DNA of 41,808 nt, from positions 1 to 41,808 of the forward strand of contig JAKDIS010000006.1 in assembly GCA_030450335.1 (NCBI GenBank). Direction: 5' to 3'. Below the pieces are notes generated by a model. The model made no database searches and was not told the DNA's origin. It was given only the letters and a program-made list of their open reading frames with translations. This document shows, piece by piece, positions 18,211 through 26,514 of the stretch; within the stretch, counting starts at the first letter, position 1; each line of letters opens with the position of its first letter. This DNA is from Corynebacterium sp. Its GTDB lineage: Bacteria > Actinomycetota > Actinomycetes > Mycobacteriales > Mycobacteriaceae. The position numbers were made by a program, and so were the translations under genes.

Positions 18211-19506
18211 CTAGCTCCCCTTCTGTGCGCTGAGCCGGTAGAGCAGGCGAAGCGCGTCCTGGGCGGTCTCGTCCTCGTGGGCACCGCGGTCGGCGAGGTG
18301 TCTCGCCGCCACTCCGACGACCCCCGGCCAGTCCGCGCCCACCAGCTCCTGGTCGCCCGGGACGACGTGCAGGTCCATCAGCCGTTGCCGTTCGTACAGT
18401 GCGGCGAACGCCGGACGCATCCGTTCCATCTCCTGGTCCAGCACCGCCGCGGTCGCCAGGTCGACGGTGCCGGTCAGCGCGTACTTCACCACGGTGGTGC
18501 GTTTCTCCTGCATCTCCTCGAGTCGGCCGATCCACTCCTCGACGTCCTGTGGACCGTTGATCTGGGCCGACAACGCCTGGAACCGCCAGCGCCCGGTGCG
18601 GATATCCTCGACCCCCACGGTGGACGCGGGCCGGCCGGCTACCGGGGTGATGTCCACGATCAGGGCGTGGCCCGAGCGGCCTTCACCGCCGCCGTCCTCC
18701 TCACGGAAGTCGGTGACCTCGGGGCTGCCGGAGTACCAGACGGTCCCGTCCTGGTGCAGGCACCCCACCGAATGGGTGTCGCCCAGGGCGAGGAAGTCGA
18801 TGACCCCGTCACGGCAGGCCGCTGCGGCGGCGTCGACGTCGATGACCGCCGGGTCGCCGCCGGAGGTCCGCGACTGGGTCGCGCCGTGCCCCACGAGGAT
18901 GCGCACCGCGCCCGGCTGCTTCTGCTCCAGCCCCCCGGCCTCCGCATCATCGCCGGTACCGGCGGAGCTGATTCCAGCGCCCGACCCGGACAGCGCGGAG
19001 GCCACCGGGTCGGCGCTCATGTACTTCGACAACAGAGGCGCGCCGAGGATCTCGGCAGGCACCGCACCGTCCACCTCTTCCTCACCCCGGGCGACGGTAC
19101 GCGGCCGGCTGTCAGTGAGGACCTGCACGGTCGGCGCGAGGTCGTCGAACTCCCGGGACCGGTAGACACTGGCTGCGTCGTAGGGGTCGTGGTTACCCGG
19201 CAGCAGGAACACCGGGACCGGGCTGCGCCGCAGGATGTCCACGGCCCGGCGCCACGTGACCGGGTCGACGAGGTTGTCGTCGAAGACGTCACCGGCCACG
19301 ACCACGGCGGCGCAGCCACGCTCACCGGCGGTGACGAGCAGCCGCTCCACCGCGGCCAGACGTGCCTCCCGGTACCGGGGCCCCGCCTCGTCGCCGAGGA
19401 ACCAACGGTCCATGCCCAGCTGCCAGTCGGAGGTGTGCATGAACCGGAACACGCCGTCCTCCGGCAGAGGGGGCAGGCCCACGGGTAACGCCGCTGTCTC
19501 AGTCAT
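18211..19506 (-). CDS. Mre11/SbcD-like calcineurin-type phosphoesterase (DNA repair exonuclease family)
   Basis: A 431-residue metallophosphoesterase. Metal-site motifs in order: HTSDWQLGM (D27, Q29), VVAGDVFDDN (D73), LLPGNHDPYD (N105, H106), VGHGATQ, and FLALGDTHSVG. The set is that of the Mre11 nuclease fold, but motif I is D-x-Q instead of D-x-H, and the last motif is G-D-x-H instead of G-H-x-H. I think this is a trait of the actinobacterial subfamily rather than decay, since everything else is intact. The ATG at 19506 overlaps the SWIM gene stop by 8 bp (ATGACTGA); another ATG at 19524 is possible. The partner ATPase follows at 18200. The frame is open to 19632, but that stretch belongs to the SWIM gene. 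Confidence 0.85.
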   Translation of the reverse strand: MTETAALPVGLPPLPEDGVFRFMHTSDWQLGMDRWFLGDEAGPRYREARLAAVERLLVTAGERGCAAVVVAGDVFDDNLVDPVTWRRAVDILRRSPVPVFLLPGNHDPYDAASVYRSREFDDLAPTVQVLTDSRPRTVARGEEEVDGAVPAEILGAPLLSKYMSADPVASALSGSGAGISSAGTGDDAEAGGLEQKQPGAVRILVGHGATQSRTSGGDPAVIDVDAAAAACRDGVIDFLALGDTHSVGCLHQDGTVWYSGSPEVTDFREEDGGGEGRSGHALIVDITPVAGRPASTVGVEDIRTGRWRFQALSAQINGPQDVEEWIGRLEEMQEKRTTVVKYALTGTVDLATAAVLDQEMERMRPAFAALYERQRLMDLHVVPGDQELVGADWPGVVGVAARHLADRGAHEDETAQDALRLLYRLSAQKGS

Positions 19507-20701
19507 GGTCACCACTTCTATCATCCGGCCCGGACATCCACGGCTCGCGTTCGAACACCTTGCCCCCGGCTCCGCGCGGACCGTCCTGCCCGTAGGGCTC
19601 GCTGGGGTCGTCCAGGGCGGTGAGCGCCTCATAGCACCGGGTCAGCGTGTCGAGCACGCGGAGCTGGTCGGCGTTGTTCCAGCTGAACTTGCGCAGGGCA
19701 CGGTCCCTGGCCTGTGTGTCCCCCAGCTCGAGGCCGAACTCCATCTCCAGCGGGCCCCAGGACGGGAGGGCCTCCGGGTCGCCCCAGAACTCCGTCGGTG
19801 TGTAGGTCGTCGTGTCCTCCTGCGACCCGTCGGAGCCGTCGGCTGCATGATCTTCCCCGCTGCCGCTGGCGGTGCCGTTGCCGTTGCCGTTGCACCCAGC
19901 CCACCCGGACGCCCCGGCGTCCCCGGAGCCGTCTGCCTTCCCCGTGTCCTCGTCCGACCAGCCCGTCGGGGGGCTGACCGCGCCTCCGGTCGCAGCAAGC
20001 AGCTCCTCCACGTCGACTCCGCGCCATGCGAGGAACTCCGCGGGGTCCTTGGAGAACCTCTCGGCGAGCGCGTAGGCCACGCAGACCCGGTGCTTGCAGA
20101 ACTCCGCGAGGTCCGGGCAGGTGCAGAACGAGTCCATGTAGTGCTCGACGCCGAACAGCACACTGGCCACAGACGCCGTCGGACGCATGCCCGCCAGCAG
20201 CCGACGGACGTTGTCGGGCTGGTCGCTGCACTCGCCGATGACGAAGTCGACCTGCCGGCGCGTCAGCGGACGCCACCGGATCTGCACCTCGAAAGGTTCC
20301 AGCTGGGTACCGCTGACCAGGGCGTCGACCCGCCCGAGTTCGTACTCCATCCGGGTCGCGTGGCCGCCGCGGAAGTAGGTCCGCCCACGCGACAGCCGCG
20401 AGGAGTCGGCCTGCGCGGTGGCGGTACGCATGATCTCCTCGGCGGCCCACCCCTCCCTGGCACTCCGGGGTTCCTCGGCGCCCGTACCACGCCGAGCCCG
20501 TTTGCCGCCCGCGCCGCCCGCGCCGTCCGAACCGTCCGGCTGCACCGGTGACGTGGGGTCGGGCTGGCGGGCGCGTCCCGGCTTCTTCGTGGCGCCACGA
20601 CCGCGGCTGAAGTCCGCGGACACCACGTTGTCGCCCCACTCGGGCTGGGGGATGCCGATCCTCTCCCTGGCCTTGCGACGTTCGTCCCAGCGGTTACTCA
20701 T
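19499..20701 (-). CDS. SWIM zinc-finger protein, partner of the SNF2 helicase
   Basis: A 400-residue protein. The N-terminus is Arg/Gly/Pro-rich and probably disordered (about 30-85). A folded region follows, and the SWIM finger CTCPDLAEFCKH (C-x-C-x(n)-C-x-H) lies near residue 190. A Gly/Asn/Ser/Asp low-complexity linker spans about 245-285, and the C-terminal part is conserved-looking. SWIM domains are predicted to bind DNA or protein and are often encoded beside SNF2 helicases in bacteria; here the ATG at 20701 overlaps the SNF2 stop by 8 bp (ATGAGTAA) and its own stop overlaps the phosphoesterase start. A function as a DNA-targeting subunit of the SNF2 enzyme is inference. Confidence 0.82.
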   Translation of the reverse strand: MSNRWDERRKARERIGIPQPEWGDNVVSADFSRGRGATKKPGRARQPDPTSPVQPDGSDGAGGAGGKRARRGTGAEEPRSAREGWAAEEIMRTATAQADSSRLSRGRTYFRGGHATRMEYELGRVDALVSGTQLEPFEVQIRWRPLTRRQVDFVIGECSDQPDNVRRLLAGMRPTASVASVLFGVEHYMDSFCTCPDLAEFCKHRVCVAYALAERFSKDPAEFLAWRGVDVEELLAATGGAVSPPTGWSDEDTGKADGSGDAGASGWAGCNGNGNGTASGSGEDHAADGSDGSQEDTTTYTPTEFWGDPEALPSWGPLEMEFGLELGDTQARDRALRKFSWNNADQLRVLDTLTRCYEALTALDDPSEPYGQDGPRGAGGKVFEREPWMSGPDDRSGDHD

Positions 20702-23700
20702 CGTTATCCCCGTTCCCTTCCCTCTCACCGGCGCGTCCGCGGGTGGCGGGCTCCGCCCTGTCGCTGCCGGCGGACGTCCTGTCCACGGTGGAGCGCCTGA
20801 GCATCCAGAGCTCGGCGAGGTCGCCGTCGTCCAGCTTCGCGATCCACCCCTCACCCGTGGTGACGATGTCTCCCGCCAGCTCACGTTTCGAACTCAGGAT
20901 GTCGTTGATGCGTTCGTCCAGGGTACCCACGGAGACCAGCTTGTGGACGGTCACCTCGCGTCCCTGCCCGATCCGGTAGGCCCGGTCGGTGGCCTGGTCC
21001 TCGACCGCCGGGTTCCACCACCGGTCGATGTGCACCACCACGCTGGCGTGGGTCAGCGTGATGCCGGTCCCTCCGGCCCGTGTCGACAGGATCATCACCT
21101 TCGGCCCGTCGTCGGACTGGAAGCCGTCGACCATCCTCGTGCGCTCACCACGGCTGAGTCCGCCGTGCAGCACCGGGACACCACCGTCGGCGAGCTCACC
21201 GAAGTTGCGCTGCAGTTCCGGAGCGAGCATCGCCCCGAAGGACGGGAACTGGGTGAACACCAGCACCTTGCGGCCACTGGCGAGTGCCTCCTCCACGATC
21301 TCGAAGAGTCGCTCGACCTTCTTCGACCGGTGCCGTCCGTTCTTCATCAGCCCGGACCCGTCGCCGGTGAAGTGCGCCGGGTGGTTGCAGATCTGCTTGA
21401 TGCGCACCAGGGCGCCGAGGATGATCCCGCTGCGACCCTTGCCCTTCGCCTCGGCGATCCGACGCTCCAGGCTCGAGGTGTACGCCTCGTAGAGCGCCGC
21501 CTGCTCCTCGGTCAGCGGCACCTGGTCGATGACCTCGTGCTTGTCCGGGAGGTTCAGCCCCACCGACTCGTCGTCCTTGACCCGGCGCAGGATGAAGGGT
21601 TCCACGAGCCTGCGCAACTGGTCGCGGCTGTCGTCGTTCTCCCCCTTCTCCGCCGGCATCGCCAACCGGTTCTGGAAGGCCTGGGCGCTGCCCAGGATCC
21701 CCGGGTTGCAGAAGTTGAGGATCGAATGCAGCTCCGCCAGGCGGTTCTCCACCGGGGTACCGGTCAACGCCAGCCGGTGGCCGGCGGGGATCAGGCCCAC
21801 CGCCCGACTCTGCGCGGTACCGGGGTTCTTGATGTTCTGCGCCTCATCGGCGACGACCCGGCCCCAGGTGAGCCGGCCGTAGCGCGCGGGGTTACGGGCC
21901 ACGGTGCCGTAGGTCGTGAGCACGATGTCGTTGGACGTGGCGCGCTCCACGAAGTCCTTCTCGGCGACCTTCCGGGAACCGTGGTCGACCAGCACCGACA
22001 GCCCCGGGACATGGCGATCCACCTCCGAACGCCAGGTGTCGAGCACCGAGGTGGGCGCGATGACCAACGTCGGCCCCTCGACCTCGCCCGCCTCACGCTC
22101 CCACGCCAGCAGGCTCAGGACCTGCAGGGTCTTGCCCAGCCCCATGTCGTCGGCGAGGATGGCGCCGATGCGGTGCCGGAACATCCACACCAACCAGTTC
22201 AGGCCACGGCGCTGGTGGTCACGCAGCGTCGACTGCACCATGGCGGGGACCTCGACGATCTCCGGCGGGGCCAGGGCGGGACGCCCCTCGTCCTTCCACG
22301 GGTTCGGGAAGAAGGAACGAACGAGCCGGTCGAGCCAGCCTTCCGCGTCGACCGTGATCTCCTCCATCCCCGGGCCACCCTCGGACAGGGAGTCCAGCTC
22401 CGCGTCGACGAGGTCGACGAGGGTGAGCTGCGCACCGTCCGACCCGTCGCCGGACGCTGCGTCCGCCGCCTCCGCCGCCGCGTCCCGCAGCCTGGCGAAG
22501 TAGTTGCGCGCGGCGTTGAGGGAGTTGGTGTCGAGCCGGACGTAGCGCCCGTGAATCTCCACCATCGACGAGGCGCTGGTCATCAGCTCCTCCATCGTCT
22601 CGGCGCTGAGCTCCTCCCCGTCGACCGCGATCGACCAGTCGAACGACAGGACCTGGTCCAGGCCCATCTTCCCCGAGCCCGGCCCCTGACCGACAGGGGT
22701 GACCTTGACCCGCACGTCCGGTCGCACCCGCGACCACGCCCGCGGCACGAGGACCTCGATGCCGCTGGAGGACAGCGCCTGGACGCCCTCTCCCAGCAGG
22801 GTCTCCACCTGGGAGATGTCCAGCGCGAGGTAGACCACGCGGTCCTTCTCCGGTCGCCCGGTCAGCGACTCCGACGGCGGGAACCACAGCTTCGTGCGCA
22901 GCCACGCCTCCGCGGCCGAGGTGTACTCTCGCAGCTGCGGCCACGCCCGGTAGGCCTGGTCGAGCCCGGTGCGCAGGGACTGACGCACCGACCCGGTGGC
23001 CTCGGCTGCCTTGATCGGTTGGGCAGGCCCGTCATCCACCGACAACCTGACCTCCACGCGCCAACACGGCCCGGCCTCCTTGCCCGCCACCCGGTTGTGC
23101 CCGGGGGTCACCGCGCCGGCGAGACTGTCCGGTTCCTCCAGGGACAGCACCAGCCGGGTGGACGCCGCGCGGGCCGAGGCACGCCAGCCGTTCAACAGCT
23201 CGGCGACCGCCGAGTTGGCCCGCTTGTCGGCCTCCCCGGTGACCAACGAGTGGATGAAGTGGTTCTCCGGAAGTCCTCCGACCAGTTCCATGCGGTCCTG
23301 CAACAGCCGCACGCACATCCAGTGCACCAGTTCGTCGGCGGCACGCAGCAGCACGTCCGGCCCCCCGTTGAGGGTGAGCACAGCCGGTGCACCGGCCTGG
23401 AACTCGCGCACCACGCGGTTGTGGTCGCCGCTGGTGGACAGACACCAGGTGGGGAACCACCGGCCGTCGGCGAACTGCATCTTCATCATCACCCGGCCGG
23501 CGTGGACCGCCTCCAGGAGGAGCTCGTAGAGGCGGATGAACCACAGTGACTCCGGGCTCAGCCCCTCGTCCGAGCCCGCCGAACGCACGTGGCGCGACAA
23601 CTCGCCGAGCACCTCCAGCGCCTGGTCGGGCGTGTAGCCCTGGGTGGGCAGGTCGAGCGCCAGCACCTTACCCTTCGGCGTCGCCACCTGCACCGGTTCC

Positions 23701-23867
23701 CGGCGGCGCAACGGGCGTGCCGTCATCAACGTGCGCAGCCGGTCCGGCAGGGCGCCCTCGGCGATCTCGGACGCGTCGACGACGGCGGCATGCCCCTCGA
23801 CACGTTCCGCCCAGACGTGGAGGCCCTGGCCGTTGAGCCAGAGGAGATGAACCTGGTAGTCAGTCAC
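20694..23867 (-). CDS. SNF2/HepA-family DNA-dependent ATPase (helicase-like)
   Basis: A 1057-residue Swi2/Snf2 translocase. Residues about 1-540 are the bacterial SNF2-associated region. The ATPase core follows: LRDHQRRGLNWLVWMF near 550, motif I DDMGLGKTLQ near 572, motif II VVADEAQNIKN near 672, TGTPVEN near 695. The helicase C lobe has KVLVFTQFPSF near 870, STRAGGTGITLTHA near 930 and motif VI QATDRAYRIGQGR near 960. Bacterial members remodel DNA-protein complexes or stalled polymerase. The GTG at 23867 is chosen because VTDYQVHLLWLNGQGLHVW resembles the family's N-terminus; an AGGGGA abuts it, so spacing is poor and the start is uncertain. It is the first gene of a coupled operon with the SWIM, phosphoesterase and SMC-like genes, and is divergent from putP. 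Confidence 0.88.
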   Translation of the reverse strand: MTDYQVHLLWLNGQGLHVWAERVEGHAAVVDASEIAEGALPDRLRTLMTARPLRRREPVQVATPKGKVLALDLPTQGYTPDQALEVLGELSRHVRSAGSDEGLSPESLWFIRLYELLLEAVHAGRVMMKMQFADGRWFPTWCLSTSGDHNRVVREFQAGAPAVLTLNGGPDVLLRAADELVHWMCVRLLQDRMELVGGLPENHFIHSLVTGEADKRANSAVAELLNGWRASARAASTRLVLSLEEPDSLAGAVTPGHNRVAGKEAGPCWRVEVRLSVDDGPAQPIKAAEATGSVRQSLRTGLDQAYRAWPQLREYTSAAEAWLRTKLWFPPSESLTGRPEKDRVVYLALDISQVETLLGEGVQALSSSGIEVLVPRAWSRVRPDVRVKVTPVGQGPGSGKMGLDQVLSFDWSIAVDGEELSAETMEELMTSASSMVEIHGRYVRLDTNSLNAARNYFARLRDAAAEAADAASGDGSDGAQLTLVDLVDAELDSLSEGGPGMEEITVDAEGWLDRLVRSFFPNPWKDEGRPALAPPEIVEVPAMVQSTLRDHQRRGLNWLVWMFRHRIGAILADDMGLGKTLQVLSLLAWEREAGEVEGPTLVIAPTSVLDTWRSEVDRHVPGLSVLVDHGSRKVAEKDFVERATSNDIVLTTYGTVARNPARYGRLTWGRVVADEAQNIKNPGTAQSRAVGLIPAGHRLALTGTPVENRLAELHSILNFCNPGILGSAQAFQNRLAMPAEKGENDDSRDQLRRLVEPFILRRVKDDESVGLNLPDKHEVIDQVPLTEEQAALYEAYTSSLERRIAEAKGKGRSGIILGALVRIKQICNHPAHFTGDGSGLMKNGRHRSKKVERLFEIVEEALASGRKVLVFTQFPSFGAMLAPELQRNFGELADGGVPVLHGGLSRGERTRMVDGFQSDDGPKVMILSTRAGGTGITLTHASVVVHIDRWWNPAVEDQATDRAYRIGQGREVTVHKLVSVGTLDERINDILSSKRELAGDIVTTGEGWIAKLDDGDLAELWMLRRSTVDRTSAGSDRAEPATRGRAGEREGNGDNDE

Positions 23868-24031
23868 TCCCCTTGTGTACCACGGGGCACGGACATGGAA
23901 ACCACGCGCGCACCCGAACGGTCGAACAACGGGCATACCAGCGTGATCCTGGCAGAATCCTGGGGGGAACATTCGGGTTTTTTGGCTGTCCGGCTGGATA
24001 TCACGGTGCGGACATGGAACCCTGATGGGGT

Positions 24032-24060
24032 GTCGCCTCCCCACGTAGTGGGGTGGCGCC
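24032..24060 (+). promoter_or_regulatory. Imperfect hairpin in the putP upstream region
   Basis: The two arms flank a GTA loop and form 11 pairs with two mismatches; the inner six pairs, CCCCAC with GTGGGG, are perfect. It lies 49 nt before the putP start. It may be a leader structure of putP, or an operator; no promoter could be placed with confidence. Confidence 0.35.
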
Positions 24061-24108
24061 TGCTAATTCTGAACGATCAACCGCTACCACCTACTGAGGA
24101 GGCCAACG

Positions 24109-25749
24109 GTGAGTGAACAAACCTGGTTCATTATCGCCATGGTGATCTATCTGGCTGTGATGCTCGGCATCGGAGTCTGGAGTTTCACCAAGACAGACAA
24201 GTACGAGGACTACATGGTCGGAGGCCGCGGCCTCCACCCGTTCGTCGCCGCACTGTCCGCCGGCGCGTCCGACATGTCCGGCTGGCTGCTGATGGGTCTG
24301 CCCGGCGCACTGTTCATGTCAGGTTTCTCCGAGATCTGGATGGGCGTCGGGCTGCTGATCGGTTGCTGGCTGAACTGGAAGCTGGTCGCACCCCGGCTGC
24401 GTAGCTACACCGAGGTGTCGAACAACTCGATCACCGTGCCGTCGTTCTTCGAGAACCGCCTGCGCGACCACAGCCACACGCTGCGTGTGGTCGCCGGCAT
24501 CATCATCCTGGTTTTCTTCGTCTTCTACGTGTCCTCCGGCATGGTCGCCGGCGGACGTTACTTCCAGTCCAGCTTCGACGGCGACTACCTCACCGGCCTG
24601 GCCATCATCGGTGCCGTCACCGTGGTGTACACCTTCGTCGGCGGCTTCCTCGCGGTGTCCTACACCGACGTGGTCCAGGGCTCGATGATGTTCCTGGCGC
24701 TGATCCTGGTGCCCGTCTTCGCGATCATCTCCCTGGACAACCCGGGGGACATCTTCACCTACCAGCTCGACAACGACTACGGGTCGATGGCCGACGGCGC
24801 AGTGAACGCCGTCGCGGCGAACTCGAACTTCTACAACCTGTTCCAGTTCAACGACACGACCACCTGGGCCGCGTTCATCATCATCATCTCGAACCTCGCC
24901 TGGGGCCTCGGCTACTTCGGCCAGCCCCACATCGTGGTTCGCTTCATGGCCATGCGTAAGCCGTCCGACGCCGTCGCCGGCCGTCGCTGGGGCGTCAGCT
25001 GGATGTTCCTGTGCCTCATCGGCGCGGTGTTCATCGTCATGACCGCCCCGGTCTTCTTCGCCCAGACCCCGGAGGCCATGTTCTCCGACACGGCGAACTA
25101 CGAGACCACCTTCCTGGACATGGCCAAGGTGCTCTTCCACCCGCTGGTCGCCGGCCTGATCCTCACAGCCGTGCTGGCCGCGATCATGTCCACGGTCTCC
25201 TCGCAGCTGCTCGTGGTCGCCTCCGCACTGGTGGAGGACATCTACGCGGGCATGATCAACAAGAACGCCTCGGACACGCTGCTGAAGAACCTGTCGCGTG
25301 CGATGGTCGTCATCGTGGCGATCATCGCCGCGCTCATCGCCCTGGATCCGGATTCCGCGATCCTCGGCCTGGTGGAGTTCGCCTGGGCCGGCTTCGGTGC
25401 GGCCTTCGGCCCGGTCATCGTCGCCTCGCTGTACTGGCGTCGACTCAACGCCCAGGGTGCGGCTGCCGGCATGATCGCCGGCGCGCTCGTCGCCTTCATC
25501 TGGGGTGGCCTGCCGCAGTTCGGTGTCATGGACAAGCCCTTCGGCCTGTACGAGATGATCCCGGGCGTGGCGCTGAACGTCATCCTGATGGTCACCGTCA
25601 CCCTGGCCACCAAGGCCCCCTCCAAGGAGATCACCGACGAGTTCGACGAGGCCCTGCGCTTCGCCCAGCTCACCGTCGACAACGGCGACGCCGACCTCGA
25701 GGCCGCCCGTGCCAAGGTCGAGGCAGAGTCTGCCGAGGGCAAGCTCTAG
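24109..25749 (+). CDS. putP: Sodium/proline symporter
   Basis: Na+-coupled proline uptake protein of the solute:sodium symporter family, in the cytoplasmic membrane. The 546-residue protein has about 13 hydrophobic helices. Its N-terminus matches PutP closely: YEDYMVGGRGLHPFVAALSAGASDMSGWLLMG with ASDMSGW near residue 50 in the sodium-site helix, and GLGYFGQPHIVVRFMA near residue 268, a family signature. The C-terminal 40 residues are hydrophilic and cytoplasmic. The GTG at 24109 has an excellent ribosome-binding site, GAGGAGG at 24096-24102, spaced 6 nt. It stands alone, with a hairpin terminator downstream that runs into the HNH gene start. Proline uptake for nutrition or osmotic stress is the likely role. 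Confidence 0.94.
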   Translation: MSEQTWFIIAMVIYLAVMLGIGVWSFTKTDKYEDYMVGGRGLHPFVAALSAGASDMSGWLLMGLPGALFMSGFSEIWMGVGLLIGCWLNWKLVAPRLRSYTEVSNNSITVPSFFENRLRDHSHTLRVVAGIIILVFFVFYVSSGMVAGGRYFQSSFDGDYLTGLAIIGAVTVVYTFVGGFLAVSYTDVVQGSMMFLALILVPVFAIISLDNPGDIFTYQLDNDYGSMADGAVNAVAANSNFYNLFQFNDTTTWAAFIIIISNLAWGLGYFGQPHIVVRFMAMRKPSDAVAGRRWGVSWMFLCLIGAVFIVMTAPVFFAQTPEAMFSDTANYETTFLDMAKVLFHPLVAGLILTAVLAAIMSTVSSQLLVVASALVEDIYAGMINKNASDTLLKNLSRAMVVIVAIIAALIALDPDSAILGLVEFAWAGFGAAFGPVIVASLYWRRLNAQGAAAGMIAGALVAFIWGGLPQFGVMDKPFGLYEMIPGVALNVILMVTVTLATKAPSKEITDEFDEALRFAQLTVDNGDADLEAARAKVEAESAEGKL

Positions 25750-25813
25750 CAGTGATCCACCCCGGGCACTGACCCGCGCCCCGCGCGGATCTGCCCCGGA
25801 CGGGAACCTCCGG

Positions 25814-25859
25814 ACCGGTCGGGGGAGTCTCTCTTCACCATGAGACTCCCCCGGCCGGT
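25814..25859 (+). terminator. Terminator-like hairpin after putP, enclosing the HNH start codon
   Basis: An 18-bp stem (25814-25831 with 25842-25859, one G-U pair) closes a 10-nt loop, TCTTCACCAT, and is followed by TTTCGTCGTT. It ends putP 65 nt after its stop. The loop and first stem base hold the ATG of the next gene, so it may also control HNH translation. Confidence 0.7.
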
Positions 25860-26511
25860 TTCGTCGTTCCCGCCGTTGTTCGTCGCCGGCGCCCTGCTGG
25901 CCGCCTGCGTGCTGACCCCCTCCGGACGGGCGCAGGACGCCCCGGCGTCCGCCGACCGCGCGTCGGTGACGGCGGCGCTGGACGAACTGCGCACCGTCCC
26001 GCGCCGCGTCCACGTGCTCGGCTACTCGCGCGAGCACTTCGGCGGGTGGTCGCAGCAGTACGGCGACGGGGTGGGGTGCAGCACCCGGCACCTCGTCCTG
26101 TTGGACGCCTTCGCCGACCACTCCCCCGGTACGCCCGGCTCCTGCCCCGTCGCGACGGGCGAGACCACCGACGTGTACACCGGTGGACCGCTGAGCCCGG
26201 GGGACGTGGAGATCGACCACGTGGTCCCCCTCTCCGCGGCGTGGGACCACGGCGCGTGGGGGTGGGAGCGCTCGACGCGCGTGGCCTTCGCCAACGACCG
26301 GGAGGTCAACCTGTTGGCGGTCTCCGGCGCGGCGAACCAGGCCAAGAGTGACGGGACGCTGGGTGAATGGCTCCCGCAGACGGCGAAAGCCGGCTCCCTC
26401 TCGGGAGCCGGCTGTGCCTATGCCGCGCGCTATCTCGTGGTGAGCCTGACCTACCGGCTCACCGTCAGTGCCGCGGCCGCGGACGCGGCACGACGGGTGT
26501 GCGGTCTGTGA
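25840..26511 (+). CDS. Secreted HNH-family nuclease
   Basis: A 223-residue protein with an N-terminal signal peptide (basic MRLPRP, hydrophobic core about 12-25, cleavage probably after an Ala in the 30s), so it is exported. The HNH-type core is VEIDHVVPLSAAWDHGA near residue 126, with the metal-binding His, followed by FANDREVNLLAV and NQAKSDGTLGEWLP with the Asn and Lys. The mature part holds four cysteines, probably two disulfides. Homologous secreted nucleases are common in corynebacteria and may degrade extracellular DNA. The start is unusual: the ATG lies in the loop of an 18-bp hairpin, and the only purine-rich candidate ribosome site (GGGGGAG, 25821-25827) is inside the stem. It abuts the converging helicase gene by 3 nt. 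Confidence 0.82.
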   Translation: MRLPRPVSSFPPLFVAGALLAACVLTPSGRAQDAPASADRASVTAALDELRTVPRRVHVLGYSREHFGGWSQQYGDGVGCSTRHLVLLDAFADHSPGTPGSCPVATGETTDVYTGGPLSPGDVEIDHVVPLSAAWDHGAWGWERSTRVAFANDREVNLLAVSGAANQAKSDGTLGEWLPQTAKAGSLSGAGCAYAARYLVVSLTYRLTVSAAAADAARRVCGL

Positions 26512-26514
26512 CCG

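Noticed and set aside
20418..23549. Plus-strand open frame opposite the SNF2 gene
   Set aside because: Shadow frame with no hydrophobic core or recognisable motif.
15465..23867. A known anti-phage system (for example DISARM or a BREX variant)
   Set aside because: A SNF2 helicase is present, but there is no methyltransferase, phospholipase D, PglZ or other core component, and the neighbours are housekeeping genes.
24319..26250. Long minus-strand open frame opposite putP and the HNH gene
   Set aside because: His/Arg/Gly/Asp/Val-rich shadow of two genes with clear families; not a protein.
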